Source: JBBRWV01 sp038248985
GTDB lineage: Bacteria > Planctomycetota > Phycisphaerae > WQYP01
Direction: 5' to 3'
DNA: 54,565 nt
Assembly: GCA_038248985.1 (NCBI GenBank)
Contig: JBBRWV010000005.1
Coordinates: forward strand, 1 to 54,565
This document shows positions 32,878-41,799 of the stretch, one piece after another. The position numbers and the translations under genes were made by a program. The notes below the pieces were generated by a model, which worked only from the letters and a program-made list of their open reading frames with translations, did not search any database and had not been told where the DNA came from. Every line of letters starts with the position of its first letter. Position 1 is the stretch's first letter.

Positions 32878-33558
32878 TCATCTTGGCACCACTTCTGACT
32901 CCCCCACCGACCGCTCTCCGATCATCAACAGTTTAGCGTAGCTGATGCGCCAATCACTGCCGGCATCGTCCTGCCATTCCAATTCCCATGTCGTTTTCAC
33001 CGGCCCGAAGGCAGTGGTGGTCAGCACCACAAATCGCGTCATCGCCACGCGGTTATTTTTCAGCAACTCCGAGCGCATCGAAGTAATCCGGTTCTCCTTG
33101 ATACCGTAAGACTCCAGGCGCTGGCGAATTTCCTGCGCGGCAATCTGCTCCGTGCCGATGCCAATCGACGGCGAACGAAAATCGCGGTGCAGATACTTGA
33201 TGACCGTTTCCATGTCTTGTTTGCCTGTTGCGGCGGCAACCTCCAGATGCGCCCAACGCAGCCTCTCCGCCGACGTATCCATCGTCAAGGCCATCAACAT
33301 CCACACCCCGGCAAGTGTTAGTATTCCCAGCCCTGCAAGTTGGATACGGCGACTCCCGCCTCCGCGTGCCGTCCACAGCAGCGCCGCCGCAATCGCGCAA
33401 AGCGTAATCCACCATGCCCATTGGCTGCCAAAGAGCCATGACTGCATCCACATTGGCCAACTGGCTGGGGCTCGCCACAGCGCCAGCAATGTCATGCCGT
33501 GCGCTGTCGCGTTGGGCGGCAGTTGCGGTACACTGCTCAACATTAGATTCAGGTCCAT
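32878..33558 (-). CDS. Membrane protein with C-terminal NTF2/SnoaL-like domain
   Basis: A 226-residue protein from the ATG at 33558 (GGGAG upstream). Two hydrophobic segments lie at about 47-63 (AWWITLCAIAAALLWTA) and 74-95 (IQLAGLGILTLAGVWMLMALTM). A short basic stretch between them suggests a hairpin with both ends outside. The remaining 130 residues have the look of an NTF2-like fold: LEVAAATGKQDMETVIKYLH, then FVVLTTTAFGPVKTTWELEWQ and WRISYAKLLMIG. No catalytic residues can be named. Its start is only 22 bases from that of the divergent glycosyltransferase gene at 33581, so the two share a very compact promoter region. Function unknown. Confidence 0.7.
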   Translation of the reverse strand: MDLNLMLSSVPQLPPNATAHGMTLLALWRAPASWPMWMQSWLFGSQWAWWITLCAIAAALLWTARGGGSRRIQLAGLGILTLAGVWMLMALTMDTSAERLRWAHLEVAAATGKQDMETVIKYLHRDFRSPSIGIGTEQIAAQEIRQRLESYGIKENRITSMRSELLKNNRVAMTRFVVLTTTAFGPVKTTWELEWQDDAGSDWRISYAKLLMIGERSVGESEVVPR

Positions 33559-33580
33559 TGAAGACTCCCAGGGACGGGAA

Positions 33581-35602
33581 ATGGTCGGCACACTGCAACA
33601 CTCTGCTCATTCTAGTACGCTGTCACATGGCGTGTATGTTCGCAACATTTGCGCGCTGTGGCGATTTGATGCCAGACTCGCCATGGCGCTCGATGCCGTT
33701 CATCCCGACGATATCCCCTCTACCGAGCCCGCAAAAGATAACGCGCCAACCATACGCGTGGCATCCTTCAAGGGGCCACTCTATCTGCATTCGCGTTATA
33801 AACCACTGCAGGAAGCTCAATCCTGGGCGGATTCCATCCCGCTCGAAAGCAAATACGTATTCATCGTCGCCGGCTTTGCCCTGGGGCATCACCTCCGCGC
33901 GCTCTGGGAGAAGCTTCCCGAAGACGCCATGGTGATTGTTTCGGAGCCGAACATCCCGCTGCTTCGTGCCGCATTTGCCGCGCTCGATTATTCCGACCTG
34001 CTCGACACGGGGCGTCTCTTGATCTTCTCTGATCTGGATCGTGGCGCTCTGGTCGAACGCCTCGAACCGCGCAGCGTCCTGCTGGTTTCGGGCACACAAT
34101 TCGCCACCCATCCCCCCAGCGTGCAACTCCAGCCCGACTTCCATGGAGCCTTCCAAAAACTCTTCACTGAGTTCGCAGCCTTCACGCGCACGGGTTTCAT
34201 GACCCTGATGCTCAACAATGTCGCCACCTGTTGCAACATCGCCAACAACATCGGGTGCTACGTCACCTCGCCTCCGATCGACACCATGCACAATGCCTTC
34301 GCTGGCATTCCGGCGGTTCTTGTCGCAGCCGGCCCCAGCCTGCAGAAAAACATGCACCTGCTGCACGAAATCAAAGGCGAAGCTCAGGGCGTCGGCCGGC
34401 GCGCGGTGATTATCGCCGTACAGACCATGCTCAAACCGCTTCTCGCTGCCGGCATCCAGCCCGATTTTGTCACCAGCCTTGACTATAACACCGTCTCCAC
34501 CCGCTTCTTTGAAAATCTCGAAGAAGCCGGAGGAACTGGCCAAACACATCTCGTCGCCGAAGCCAAAGCCAATTGGAATGTCCTGGACGTTTTCCGCGGC
34601 GGAGGGGACGGTGGCGAAATGTCCATAGCTCAAAACGATTTTGCCGATCGCCTTCTCCGGGGCGCATTCCCAAAACGCATGGGCCTCAAGGCCGGAGCGA
34701 CGGTCGCTCATCTCTCCTTCTATCTTGCCGAATTTCTGGGGTGCGAACCCCTGATTCTTATCGGGCAGGACCTGGGTTTTGTTGACGGTCTTTACTACAA
34801 ACCGGGCGTGGCCATTCACGAAACGTGGGCCCCGGAGTTGAGCCGCTTCAACACGCTCGAAACAAAAGAGTGGGAACGCATTGCCCGCAGTCGCGCCATC
34901 TTGCGACAAATACCTGATATTCACGGCCACCCCATGTACACCGAAGAACAGTTCTTTGTTTACCTGCAACAGTTCGAACGCGATTTCGCGGCCTCGCGCT
35001 GCCGCGTCATCGACGCCACCGAAGGCGGGGCCCGCAAGCAACACGTCACCCTGATGAGCTTCCGCCAGGCAATCGACCAATTCTGTTCATCGCCCTCCGC
35101 AGCTCGCAGCAGCATTTCCTTCCCGTGGCGCAACTGGTCGTGCGATACAATAGCGAATCTGCAAAGGGCCAAGGAGGCGCTCACCGCCCAGCAACAATCC
35201 GCACAAAACATGGTCGACACCTGCAACGCCACCGTGCCCTTGCTGGAAGAAATGCAAAAACATCAAAGCGATGAAACACGCATGAACAAACTCTTCATTG
35301 AAGTGGATCGGCTCCGCGGGAAGGTGGGGGACGACCCGCAAACATTTGAAATGGTTTGCCACCTCAACACCACCAGTGAACTGCGGCGCTTCCAGGACGA
35401 TCTGGCCGTGAAGACCGCAAAAAAAGATCCCCTCGAACGCCAGAAACGCCAGCTCATCCGCGATGTGGAATATGTAAAAGGCCTGCGCGTCGGGGCGAAG
35501 CGCCTTGTTGAAATTCTTGCCGAATCCCTGCGCCGGCTGGATCGACAAATCGAAGCGACGCGCACGCGTCAGCCCTGGCCGCGCGAGGTGGCAGGCTCAT
35601 GA
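33581..35602 (+). CDS. Motility-associated glycosyltransferase, MptE-like (Maf/DUF115)
   Basis: A 673-residue protein of the motility accessory factor family, proposed to attach nonulosonic acids to flagellin. The central MptE-like domain is clear: GIPAVLVAAGPSLQKNMHLL, RAVIIAVQTMLKPLLAAGIQ, PDFVTSLDYN, and ILIGQDLGFVDGLYYKPG. The N-terminal 200 residues (with YVFIVAGFALGHHLRALWE and VSEPNIPLLRAAF) and the coiled-coil C-terminal region (about 530-660) match the long form of these proteins. The ATG at 33581 is chosen because upstream in-frame codons would run through the divergent membrane-protein gene. The stop overlaps the next start (ATGA). Co-location with neuA, neuB and neuC homologues supports the sugar role. 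No flagellin gene lies in the window. Confidence 0.92.
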   Translation: MVGTLQHSAHSSTLSHGVYVRNICALWRFDARLAMALDAVHPDDIPSTEPAKDNAPTIRVASFKGPLYLHSRYKPLQEAQSWADSIPLESKYVFIVAGFALGHHLRALWEKLPEDAMVIVSEPNIPLLRAAFAALDYSDLLDTGRLLIFSDLDRGALVERLEPRSVLLVSGTQFATHPPSVQLQPDFHGAFQKLFTEFAAFTRTGFMTLMLNNVATCCNIANNIGCYVTSPPIDTMHNAFAGIPAVLVAAGPSLQKNMHLLHEIKGEAQGVGRRAVIIAVQTMLKPLLAAGIQPDFVTSLDYNTVSTRFFENLEEAGGTGQTHLVAEAKANWNVLDVFRGGGDGGEMSIAQNDFADRLLRGAFPKRMGLKAGATVAHLSFYLAEFLGCEPLILIGQDLGFVDGLYYKPGVAIHETWAPELSRFNTLETKEWERIARSRAILRQIPDIHGHPMYTEEQFFVYLQQFERDFAASRCRVIDATEGGARKQHVTLMSFRQAIDQFCSSPSAARSSISFPWRNWSCDTIANLQRAKEALTAQQQSAQNMVDTCNATVPLLEEMQKHQSDETRMNKLFIEVDRLRGKVGDDPQTFEMVCHLNTTSELRRFQDDLAVKTAKKDPLERQKRQLIRDVEYVKGLRVGAKRLVEILAESLRRLDRQIEATRTRQPWPREVAGS

Positions 35603-37266
35603 GCGAAACACCGGATACGTCCATCGGCCGCGTCGCAGCCGCCCTCGTTTGCGATTTCCATCGCAGCCCCATCGGCACGCGCAGCCGCCTGTTGGAAAAA
35701 CTTCACGGTGAAACCGTTTTTCTCCGCACGCTGCAACGTCTCGCGGCCGTCGACGGCCTCGACGAGATCGTGCTGCTCGTACCTGCGGCCCAACTCGAAA
35801 TAGCCCGCTCTCTTCAACTTCCCTCACTTCGCTTGCCGCTGCAAATTCTCGAAATGCGGCAACGCGACGCCGCCCTCGACCGCCGCGTCCGCACCTGCCG
35901 CGCGTGGGATCTCGTCTCCTGGCGCGGCGGTGCCGGCCAGCTCACCGTGTTTGATGAGGACTACCACCCCGCCGCAATTTACGCCGCACTTCAAGCTGCC
36001 CACGCCGCGCACATCCTGGTCGTTCCCGCGCACGCCCCATTTCTCGACGCTCACCTGACCACCCAACTCATCCACCATCACCTCCACAAGAATCATGAAA
36101 TGCGTTTCACCTACACGCCCGCCGCCCCCGGCATCACCGGCATCATTTTGCAGGCCTCCATCGTCGCCGAAATGGCCGTACAAAACGTCCTCCCCGGCCA
36201 ACTTCTCGGCTACGACGCCAACGCCCCCACCTTTGACACCCTCATCCGCGACGCCTGCATGCAGGTTGATCCCGCGCTTTCCAAAATCCAGAACCGCTTC
36301 CTCGTCGACACCGACCGCTCCTTCCAACTCGCCCAGCGCCTGTTTACTCAAACCCAGGACTCCCCCGCCGCCCTCGCCCGCGACGCCCGCGAACTCCTTC
36401 TGTGCTCCCTGCAATCCAGCAACGAAATTTCCAATCCACGCGAATTGGAAATCGAACTCACTCCCCAGCGGATCACCGCTCCCCCCGGCTCCCTCCGCGC
36501 CGACCGCACACCCTTAACCGTGACCGCCTGGCAGCAATGGCTCGAACAACAAACTTTTCCCGATGACCTCCTCATCACCCTCGCTGGCGATGGCGATCCA
36601 CTTCTTTTCCCCCACCTGTTCGAAATCCTTCGCTTGCTGCGAGCGAAAAACCCCCTCAGCATTCACGTTCAAACCGATCTCGCCTCCGACATCACCCCCC
36701 TCCTCAACGCCCTCTCCGAAGACTTGCTCGATGTCATCTCCGTCCACTTCTACGGCCATGACGCGCCCACTTACGCCGCCGTTGCCCAGGCTGATCTGTA
36801 CCCCATCGTCATGGCTAACATGCAAACACTCGCCGACGCTACCTGCACCAACCCCCGCGGCACAGGCCTTCCCCTCGTCATCCCCCGCCTCCTGAAAGTC
36901 CGCGACACCATCCCGCAACTTGAGCCTTTTTTCGACACATGGACGCGAGCCTGCGGCTGGGCGGTCATCGACTATCCCACTGATCGCGCGGGCACCCTCC
37001 CCTTCGCCGGCGTCGTTGACATGGCCCCTTCTAAACGTCACCCCTGCCGCCGCCTCTCCGATCGCTTCATCCTCCGTGCCGACGGCACCGCCATCGCCTG
37101 CGACCAGGACACTCAAGGTCTACTTCGTTTCGGTACAATGGCGACCCTCACCCTGCAGCAGCTCTGGACTTCCCCATCGGCCTGCAGCCTCCGCACCCAA
37201 CATTCCGCTGGAAAGTGGAACAATATCGACCCCTGCAAGTCCTGTCGGGAGTGGCACCGCGCATGA
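35599..37266 (+). CDS. SPASM-domain protein with radical-SAM-like fold lacking the cluster cysteines, N-terminal cytidylyltransferase-like domain
   Basis: A 555-residue protein joined to its neighbours by ATGA overlaps on both sides. Residues 1 to about 230 resemble a nucleotidyltransferase of the SpsF/NeuA type (ALVCDFHRSPIGTRSRLLEK, DEIVLLVPAAQ), although the nucleotide-binding motif is altered. The middle, about 280-475, looks like a radical SAM barrel, with ELEIELTPQRITAPPG where the CxxxCxxC is expected and LAGDGDPLLFPHLFEILRLL as the GGEP-like segment. No cysteine triad is present. The C-terminus is a SPASM domain with cysteines in HPCRRL, IACDQD and DPCKSCREW. The layout recalls the spiro-SPASM proteins of spirochaetes. 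It may modify or bind a nonulosonic-acid intermediate. Confidence 0.8.
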   Translation: MSETPDTSIGRVAAALVCDFHRSPIGTRSRLLEKLHGETVFLRTLQRLAAVDGLDEIVLLVPAAQLEIARSLQLPSLRLPLQILEMRQRDAALDRRVRTCRAWDLVSWRGGAGQLTVFDEDYHPAAIYAALQAAHAAHILVVPAHAPFLDAHLTTQLIHHHLHKNHEMRFTYTPAAPGITGIILQASIVAEMAVQNVLPGQLLGYDANAPTFDTLIRDACMQVDPALSKIQNRFLVDTDRSFQLAQRLFTQTQDSPAALARDARELLLCSLQSSNEISNPRELEIELTPQRITAPPGSLRADRTPLTVTAWQQWLEQQTFPDDLLITLAGDGDPLLFPHLFEILRLLRAKNPLSIHVQTDLASDITPLLNALSEDLLDVISVHFYGHDAPTYAAVAQADLYPIVMANMQTLADATCTNPRGTGLPLVIPRLLKVRDTIPQLEPFFDTWTRACGWAVIDYPTDRAGTLPFAGVVDMAPSKRHPCRRLSDRFILRADGTAIACDQDTQGLLRFGTMATLTLQQLWTSPSACSLRTQHSAGKWNNIDPCKSCREWHRA

Positions 37267-38012
37267 ATGACCCGCAAGAATTACCTGCTGAGAAGCCTCC
37301 CATCCTCGCCGTCATCATGGCTCGCAGCGGCAGCGTCGGCCTCCCGGGAAAATCCCTCCGCCCTCTCCTCGGTAAACCCGTCATCGCCTACACCTTTGAT
37401 CATGTCCGCCAAAGCCAGCTCATCACCCGCACCGTCATCAGCTCCGACGATCCCGCGATTCTTGCCCTCGCCAAACTTCATCATCTCGAAACGATCCTCC
37501 GCCCTGCGGAACTCGCTACCAGCACCTCCGCCACCGACCCTGTCCTCCGCCATGCCGTCAAAACGCTCTACCCTCACCCCTCTCCACTGACTCCATTCGC
37601 CGTCGTCATGCTCTATGGCAATATTCCCATCCGTGCCCACGACATGATCGACGGGTCAATTCAACTTCTTCTCGATACCGACTGTGACTCCGTCCAAACC
37701 ATCACCACCGTCGGTAAGTTTCACCCCTACTGGATGTTCGATCGCAACCACGAGGGCAAGATTTCCAAGCACGTTCCCAACAACGTCTTTCGCCGACAGG
37801 ATCTTCCTCCCCTCTACTCCCCCACCGGGGCCGTCTACGTTATGAAAACCCAGACCCTCATGGACGCCGAAGGCTCACCTGATCCCCACGCGTTCCTCGG
37901 CACCGATCGTCGCGGCCTTGTGGTCGCCCCCGAAGATTCCGTCGATATCGATACCGCCAAGGACTTCTTCCTCGCTGAAGCCGTCCTCCGCGCAGCCAAC
38001 GAGAAAGGATAG
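37263..38012 (+). CDS. neuA: Acylneuraminate cytidylyltransferase family protein (CMP-nonulosonate synthetase)
   Basis: Activates a nonulosonic acid with CTP (249 residues). The start overlaps the previous stop (ATGA). The nucleotide-binding motif is ILAVIMARSGSVGLPGKSLR with LLGKPVIAYTFD, matching RxGSxGxPxKN-type sites of the NeuA/SpsF fold. RTVISSDDPAILALAKLH and VVMLYGNIPIRAHDMIDGSI (LQPTxPLR equivalent) follow, and EDSVDIDTAKDFFLAEAVL is the conserved C-terminal EDxxDID region. The family includes CMP-Neu5Ac, CMP-legionaminate and CMP-pseudaminate synthetases. The substrate cannot be read from the sequence. neuB follows after 66 bases. Confidence 0.9.
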   Translation: MNDPQELPAEKPPILAVIMARSGSVGLPGKSLRPLLGKPVIAYTFDHVRQSQLITRTVISSDDPAILALAKLHHLETILRPAELATSTSATDPVLRHAVKTLYPHPSPLTPFAVVMLYGNIPIRAHDMIDGSIQLLLDTDCDSVQTITTVGKFHPYWMFDRNHEGKISKHVPNNVFRRQDLPPLYSPTGAVYVMKTQTLMDAEGSPDPHAFLGTDRRGLVVAPEDSVDIDTAKDFFLAEAVLRAANEKG

Positions 38013-38078
38013 CCGCCGCCCACCTGCCCGAAGCCTCACCAATCATCTTTGCGCCCGTGTCCCCGCAGCTAAATAAAC

Positions 38079-39110
38079 ATGCAAATCGCCAATACTCCCA
38101 TCACCCGCGACGGCCCCCCCTTCATCATCGCTGAGATCGGCGTCAACCATGACGGCTCCATCGACGTCGCCAAATCTCTGATCGATGCCGCAAACACCGC
38201 CGGCGCCGATGCCGTCAAATTCCAACTCTTCGACGCCCAGCAGCTCCTCTCCAACGAAGCCGGGCTGGTCGCCTATCAAAAAGCCTCTGCCGCCTCCGCC
38301 ACAGAACTTCTCACCGCACTGCAACTGAGCATTCCTCAACTCGGCGAGCTCGTTGCCCACGCCAAATCCCTCGGCATCGCCTCCATCGTCACGCCCTTCT
38401 CACCCGCGCTCATCAAGCCCTGTGTTGACCTCTGCGTAGACGCCCTCAAAATCGCCAGCCCCGATCTCGTCAATCGCCCCCTCATCGAAGAAGCCATGAA
38501 AACCAAGCTCCCCACCATTCTCTCCACCGGCCAAGCCACGCTCGACGAAATAAAAACCACCCTCGGCTGGGTCGGCTCCGCCGCCGCCCGCATGGCCTTC
38601 CTGCACTGCGTCAGCAGCTATCCCACGCCTCCCGAAAACGCCACCCTCGCCGCCATCGCTGTCCTGCGCAATCGCTGGCCACAAATGGCCGTCGGCTATT
38701 CTGATCACACCCTCAACCTTCACACCGGCGCCCTCGCCGTCGCCGCCGGTGCCTGTGTACTTGAAAAACACTTCACACACGATCAAACCGCCAAGGGCCC
38801 CGACCACGCCGCCAGTCTGGAACCCAAAGAGTTCGCCGAATACATCGCCCTCGCCCGCGAAGCCTTCGTCCTTCGGGGCCCCTACGAAAAAAAGCCTAGC
38901 CGCCTCGAGTTGGAAACCCGCCTGCTAACCCGTCAAAGCCTCACCACCCTGCAAGACCTCCCCGCCGGCACCGTCCTCACCGCCGACATGATCATCGTCA
39001 AACGACCCGGCACTGGCATCCCTCCCGCTGATTTTTCCAAAACCGTCGGCCGCACACTCACCTCTGCCGTTCCCGCCAACACCACCCTTCGACCGGAGCA
39101 TTTCAAATGA
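38079..39110 (+). CDS. neuB: N-acetylneuraminate/legionaminate synthase
   Basis: Condenses phosphoenolpyruvate with ManNAc (or a diamino analogue) to a nonulosonic acid (343 residues). Hallmarks: PFIIAEIGVNHDGSIDVAKS, ADAVKFQLF, LKIASPDLVNRPLIE, PTILSTGQATLDEI, and VGYSDHTLNLHTGALAVAAG with the metal-binding histidine. The C-terminal SAF (antifreeze-like) domain begins near residue 285 (TRQSLTTLQDLPAGTVLTAD) and ends PANTTLRPEHF. The next gene overlaps by four bases. NeuC beside it points to ManNAc as the precursor, favouring Neu5Ac or legionaminic acid rather than pseudaminic acid, but dedicated legionaminate genes are not seen here. Confidence 0.95.
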   Translation: MQIANTPITRDGPPFIIAEIGVNHDGSIDVAKSLIDAANTAGADAVKFQLFDAQQLLSNEAGLVAYQKASAASATELLTALQLSIPQLGELVAHAKSLGIASIVTPFSPALIKPCVDLCVDALKIASPDLVNRPLIEEAMKTKLPTILSTGQATLDEIKTTLGWVGSAAARMAFLHCVSSYPTPPENATLAAIAVLRNRWPQMAVGYSDHTLNLHTGALAVAAGACVLEKHFTHDQTAKGPDHAASLEPKEFAEYIALAREAFVLRGPYEKKPSRLELETRLLTRQSLTTLQDLPAGTVLTADMIIVKRPGTGIPPADFSKTVGRTLTSAVPANTTLRPEHFK

Positions 39111-40252
39111 AACGCCAACTCAACATCGCTGTCATCACTGGTACACGTTCCGAATTCGGCATATGGCGCCCCGTCCTGCAAGCCATCGCCCAATCCCAAA
39201 AACTCAACCTTCAACTCGTCGTCACCGGTATGCACCTGCTCAAGTCCTTCGGCGATACCCAGAAAATGGTCGCCGGCTACAACTTCCCCATCGCCGCCAA
39301 AGTCCCCATGTACAAGCCCAATGAGCCCATCGCCCTCTCTCTCGCCCGCGGCACCGCTGAACTCTCCAAGGCCTACGCCAGGCTCCAGCCTGATCTCATC
39401 ATGGTCCTCGGCGACCGCCTCGAAATTCTCGCGGCCTCCTCTGCCGCACTCGCCATGCAGATTCCCATCGCCCACGTCCATGGCGGTGAAACGGCACCCG
39501 GCCAGTGGGATGAACAGATCCGTCATGCCGTCACCAAAATGGCCCACCTCCACTTCTGCGCCACCGAAACTTCCGCCCGTCGCCTCCGCCAACTCGGCGA
39601 GCACCCCGAATCCATTCACACCGTCGGCGCCCCAGCCATCGATCTCGCCGCCTCCGCAGTCACCATGTTCAGCCACCTTCCCACCGCCGAGCGCTTCAGC
39701 CTTCCCGTCGTCACGCTTCACCCCACTTCACCCGATGAAACAATCGAATACCGCAACACCCGCATGCTGCTTGACGCCCTACGCCGTCATTTTCCCCGCA
39801 CCGGCCCCAAGCGTTACCACGTCGTCGGCCCCAACAACGATCCTGGCCACCAGGGCATCCTCCGCGCCTACCATGAAGCCGAGACCGACATCGACCTCGA
39901 AATGTCCGTCCCCCAGGAAATCTTCTGGGCCGCACTGGACGGCAGTCATCTGCTCGTTGGCAACTCCTCTGCCGGCATCATCGAAGCCGCCACTTTCGGC
40001 TGCGCGGTCATCAATATTGGTGATCGCCAGGCCGGTCGCCAGCGTTCAGCCAACGTCATCGATACTCCCTGGAAAAAACGCGATCTCAATAACGCCATCC
40101 TGAAAGCCACCCGCGATCGCGCCTTCCTCCGCAAAGTCGCCGCCCGCAAAAATATCTACGGCGACGGCCATGCCTCGGCGCGCATCGTCCGCGTGCTGGA
40201 ATCCCTCCACAGTCGGCCCCTCAGCACCATCAAGCGTTTTTGTGACCGATAA
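39107..40252 (+). CDS. neuC: UDP-N-acetylglucosamine 2-epimerase, hydrolysing
   Basis: Converts UDP-GlcNAc (or a diacetamido analogue) to free ManNAc-type sugar for NeuB (381 residues). Motifs of the GT-B-like epimerase fold: NIAVITGTRSEFGIWRPVLQ, PDLIMVLGDRLEILAAS, IPIAHVHGGETAPGQWDEQI, HFCATETSARRL, and GNSSAGIIEAATFGCAVINI with GDRQAGRQRS. The segment GGETAPGQWDE is the conserved UDP-binding loop. The ATG overlaps the stop of neuB, so the products are made together. With neuA and neuB it forms the core pathway to an activated nonulosonic acid used by the MptE-like transferase at the start of the operon. Confidence 0.94.
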   Translation: MKRQLNIAVITGTRSEFGIWRPVLQAIAQSQKLNLQLVVTGMHLLKSFGDTQKMVAGYNFPIAAKVPMYKPNEPIALSLARGTAELSKAYARLQPDLIMVLGDRLEILAASSAALAMQIPIAHVHGGETAPGQWDEQIRHAVTKMAHLHFCATETSARRLRQLGEHPESIHTVGAPAIDLAASAVTMFSHLPTAERFSLPVVTLHPTSPDETIEYRNTRMLLDALRRHFPRTGPKRYHVVGPNNDPGHQGILRAYHEAETDIDLEMSVPQEIFWAALDGSHLLVGNSSAGIIEAATFGCAVINIGDRQAGRQRSANVIDTPWKKRDLNNAILKATRDRAFLRKVAARKNIYGDGHASARIVRVLESLHSRPLSTIKRFCDR

Positions 40253-40367
40253 CGCGCGCCCCCGCCCAACCCACCTCGTGAATATTCGTTTTACACCCCG
40301 CCCATTTAAGTACCTGCCCCCATGGCTCGATAACTCCTACAGCATCCGCTGTTTCGAGGAGGTCCAG

Positions 40368-41258
40368 ATGTCCACACAAACCGCCCCAGTGATTCCGGTC
40401 AAAAAAGATCCGCAAGCCATCATTAACGATGCGGTCACGTCCATCAGCCACATCGCCACTCTCCCCGAAATCACCCTCAAAATCATCGAACTGGTGGAAA
40501 ATCCGCGCTCCACCGCGCAGGACCTCCACAAAATAATCTCCAACGATCCTGCCCTTGTCGCTCGCATCCTCAAAGTCGTCAACTCCGCCTTCTACGGCCT
40601 CCCTGGCCAGATCGGCTCCATCAACCGCGCCATCGTCCTCCTCGGGCTGAATGCCGTCAAAAATATCGTCATCGCCGCCTCGCTCGCCAAGCTGTTCCGC
40701 GGCGGACGCGTCAGCCCCAACTTCGCCGCCAAAGACCTCTGGTCCCACTCCATCGCCGTCGGCGTCATGAGCAAAATGATCGTCGGAAAACTCAACAACA
40801 CCCTCCCCGACGAAGCCTTCCTCGCCGGACTCATTCATGACATTGGCATTCTCGTCGAACTTCAGGCCCATCGCGAACCCCTCATCGAAATCGCCGAACG
40901 CGCCGCCAAGGAAAACCTCCGCTACACCGACATCGAAGCCCAAGTCCTCGGCGTCGATCACCAGGCCTTGGGTGCCGGCCTTACCGCCAAATGGAAATTC
41001 CCCCGATCCTTCCAGTATGTCACTGGCCACCATCACAACCCCCTTGGCCTCGCACTGGAATGCCGTTGGCTTACCAACATCGTCCACGTGGCAGATCACC
41101 TCTGTTGCCGCGAAGGACTCGGCTACTCACTCACCTGCAAGGGCGAAACGCTGGAGCCGCAGGTGCTCGCCGAGCTAAACCTTACTACCGAAACACTCGA
41201 TGAACTGGTCAAGAGCCTGCCGGAAGCGCTGAAGGAAACCGAAGCGATGCTGTCGTAG
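40368..41258 (+). CDS. HDOD-domain protein
   Basis: A 296-residue protein from the ATG at 40368, preceded by an excellent GAGGAGG site. A longer frame reaches back to 40170, but that part lies over the end of neuC and is rejected. The HDOD domain fills most of the protein: LPEITLKIIELVENPRSTAQ, LHKIISNDPALVARILKVVN with SAFYGLPGQIGSINRAIVLL, and FLAGLIHDIGILVEL, which keeps an HD pair. Such proteins serve as regulators in motility, surface-attachment and stress signalling. It starts 115 bases after neuC on the same strand, with the element CTCGATAA 34 bases before the ATG, the same distance as GTCGATAA before the first glycan gene. It converges on a lipoprotein gene. Confidence 0.9.
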   Translation: MSTQTAPVIPVKKDPQAIINDAVTSISHIATLPEITLKIIELVENPRSTAQDLHKIISNDPALVARILKVVNSAFYGLPGQIGSINRAIVLLGLNAVKNIVIAASLAKLFRGGRVSPNFAAKDLWSHSIAVGVMSKMIVGKLNNTLPDEAFLAGLIHDIGILVELQAHREPLIEIAERAAKENLRYTDIEAQVLGVDHQALGAGLTAKWKFPRSFQYVTGHHHNPLGLALECRWLTNIVHVADHLCCREGLGYSLTCKGETLEPQVLAELNLTTETLDELVKSLPEALKETEAMLS

Positions 41259-41317
41259 ACCCCGACACGCATGGAGAGAAAATGCGGATGAAATCATCTG
41301 CCGGCAAAAACAACCGA

Positions 41318-41339
41318 GACCCGGGGATTTCCCCGGGTC
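41318..41339 (-). terminator. Strong hairpin between convergent HDOD and lipoprotein genes
   Basis: GACCCGGGG (41318-41326) pairs perfectly with CCCCGGGTC (41331-41339) over a four-base loop. On the minus strand TTGTTTTTG follows, so it should end the lipoprotein transcript. On the plus strand no T-run follows directly. Confidence 0.65.
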
Positions 41340-41369
41340 GCGGCATTTCCTGTTCACATTAAAAAAACA

Positions 41370-41738
41370 TCAGATCGACGGCGCTGCCGGATCCACCGCC
41401 GGCGGCACCGGCGTATCGACTGGCGGCGGTTCCGTCGCGGGTGGCGGTGTCGGAGGCGTCTTGCCTTCCGGTGGCGATTCCGGCGCGGTCGATGGCTCCG
41501 TCGCTGGTGCAGTGGCCGGAACCGGGGCCAGCGGTGTCGGCGCGCTGCTCGTCAGCCCACCACCGGCAATCTTGGTCTGGTCATCGAGTATCGATAAATC
41601 CGGCGGCATGAGCGCCGGCGGAGCCACCCCATCTATCCGAGCGTTCTTTTCGTAACCCGTGGAGGTCTTGCCTTCATCACACGCGGCCAGCAGCCCCGTA
41701 CTCGCGATGACCACCAACATCATTGCCGTTCGCTTCAT
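41370..41738 (-). CDS. Proline-rich lipoprotein
   Basis: A 122-residue protein starting MKRTAMMLVVIASTGLLAAC at the ATG at 41738 (GAGGAG upstream). This is a signal peptide with lipobox LLAAC (cysteine 20). The mature chain is of low complexity, rich in Pro, Ala, Thr and Glu, with repeats such as PATAPATEPSTAPESP and PPTPPPATEPPPVDTPVPP. It is probably an extended, disordered spacer exposed in the envelope. It has no recognisable domain. In-frame codons upstream to 41825 give an unconserved leader and overlap the adjacent gene's end. The gene lies 61 bases downstream of the LivM-LivG gene in the same direction. It may be an independent unit ended by the hairpin at 41318-41339. Confidence 0.75.
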   Translation of the reverse strand: MKRTAMMLVVIASTGLLAACDEGKTSTGYEKNARIDGVAPPALMPPDLSILDDQTKIAGGGLTSSAPTPLAPVPATAPATEPSTAPESPPEGKTPPTPPPATEPPPVDTPVPPAVDPAAPSI

Positions 41739-41799
41739 CAGTTTACTCCTCGAGAGTTGTCGATCCACCACGGAAAAATACCCTGCAATACCGCGCAGC

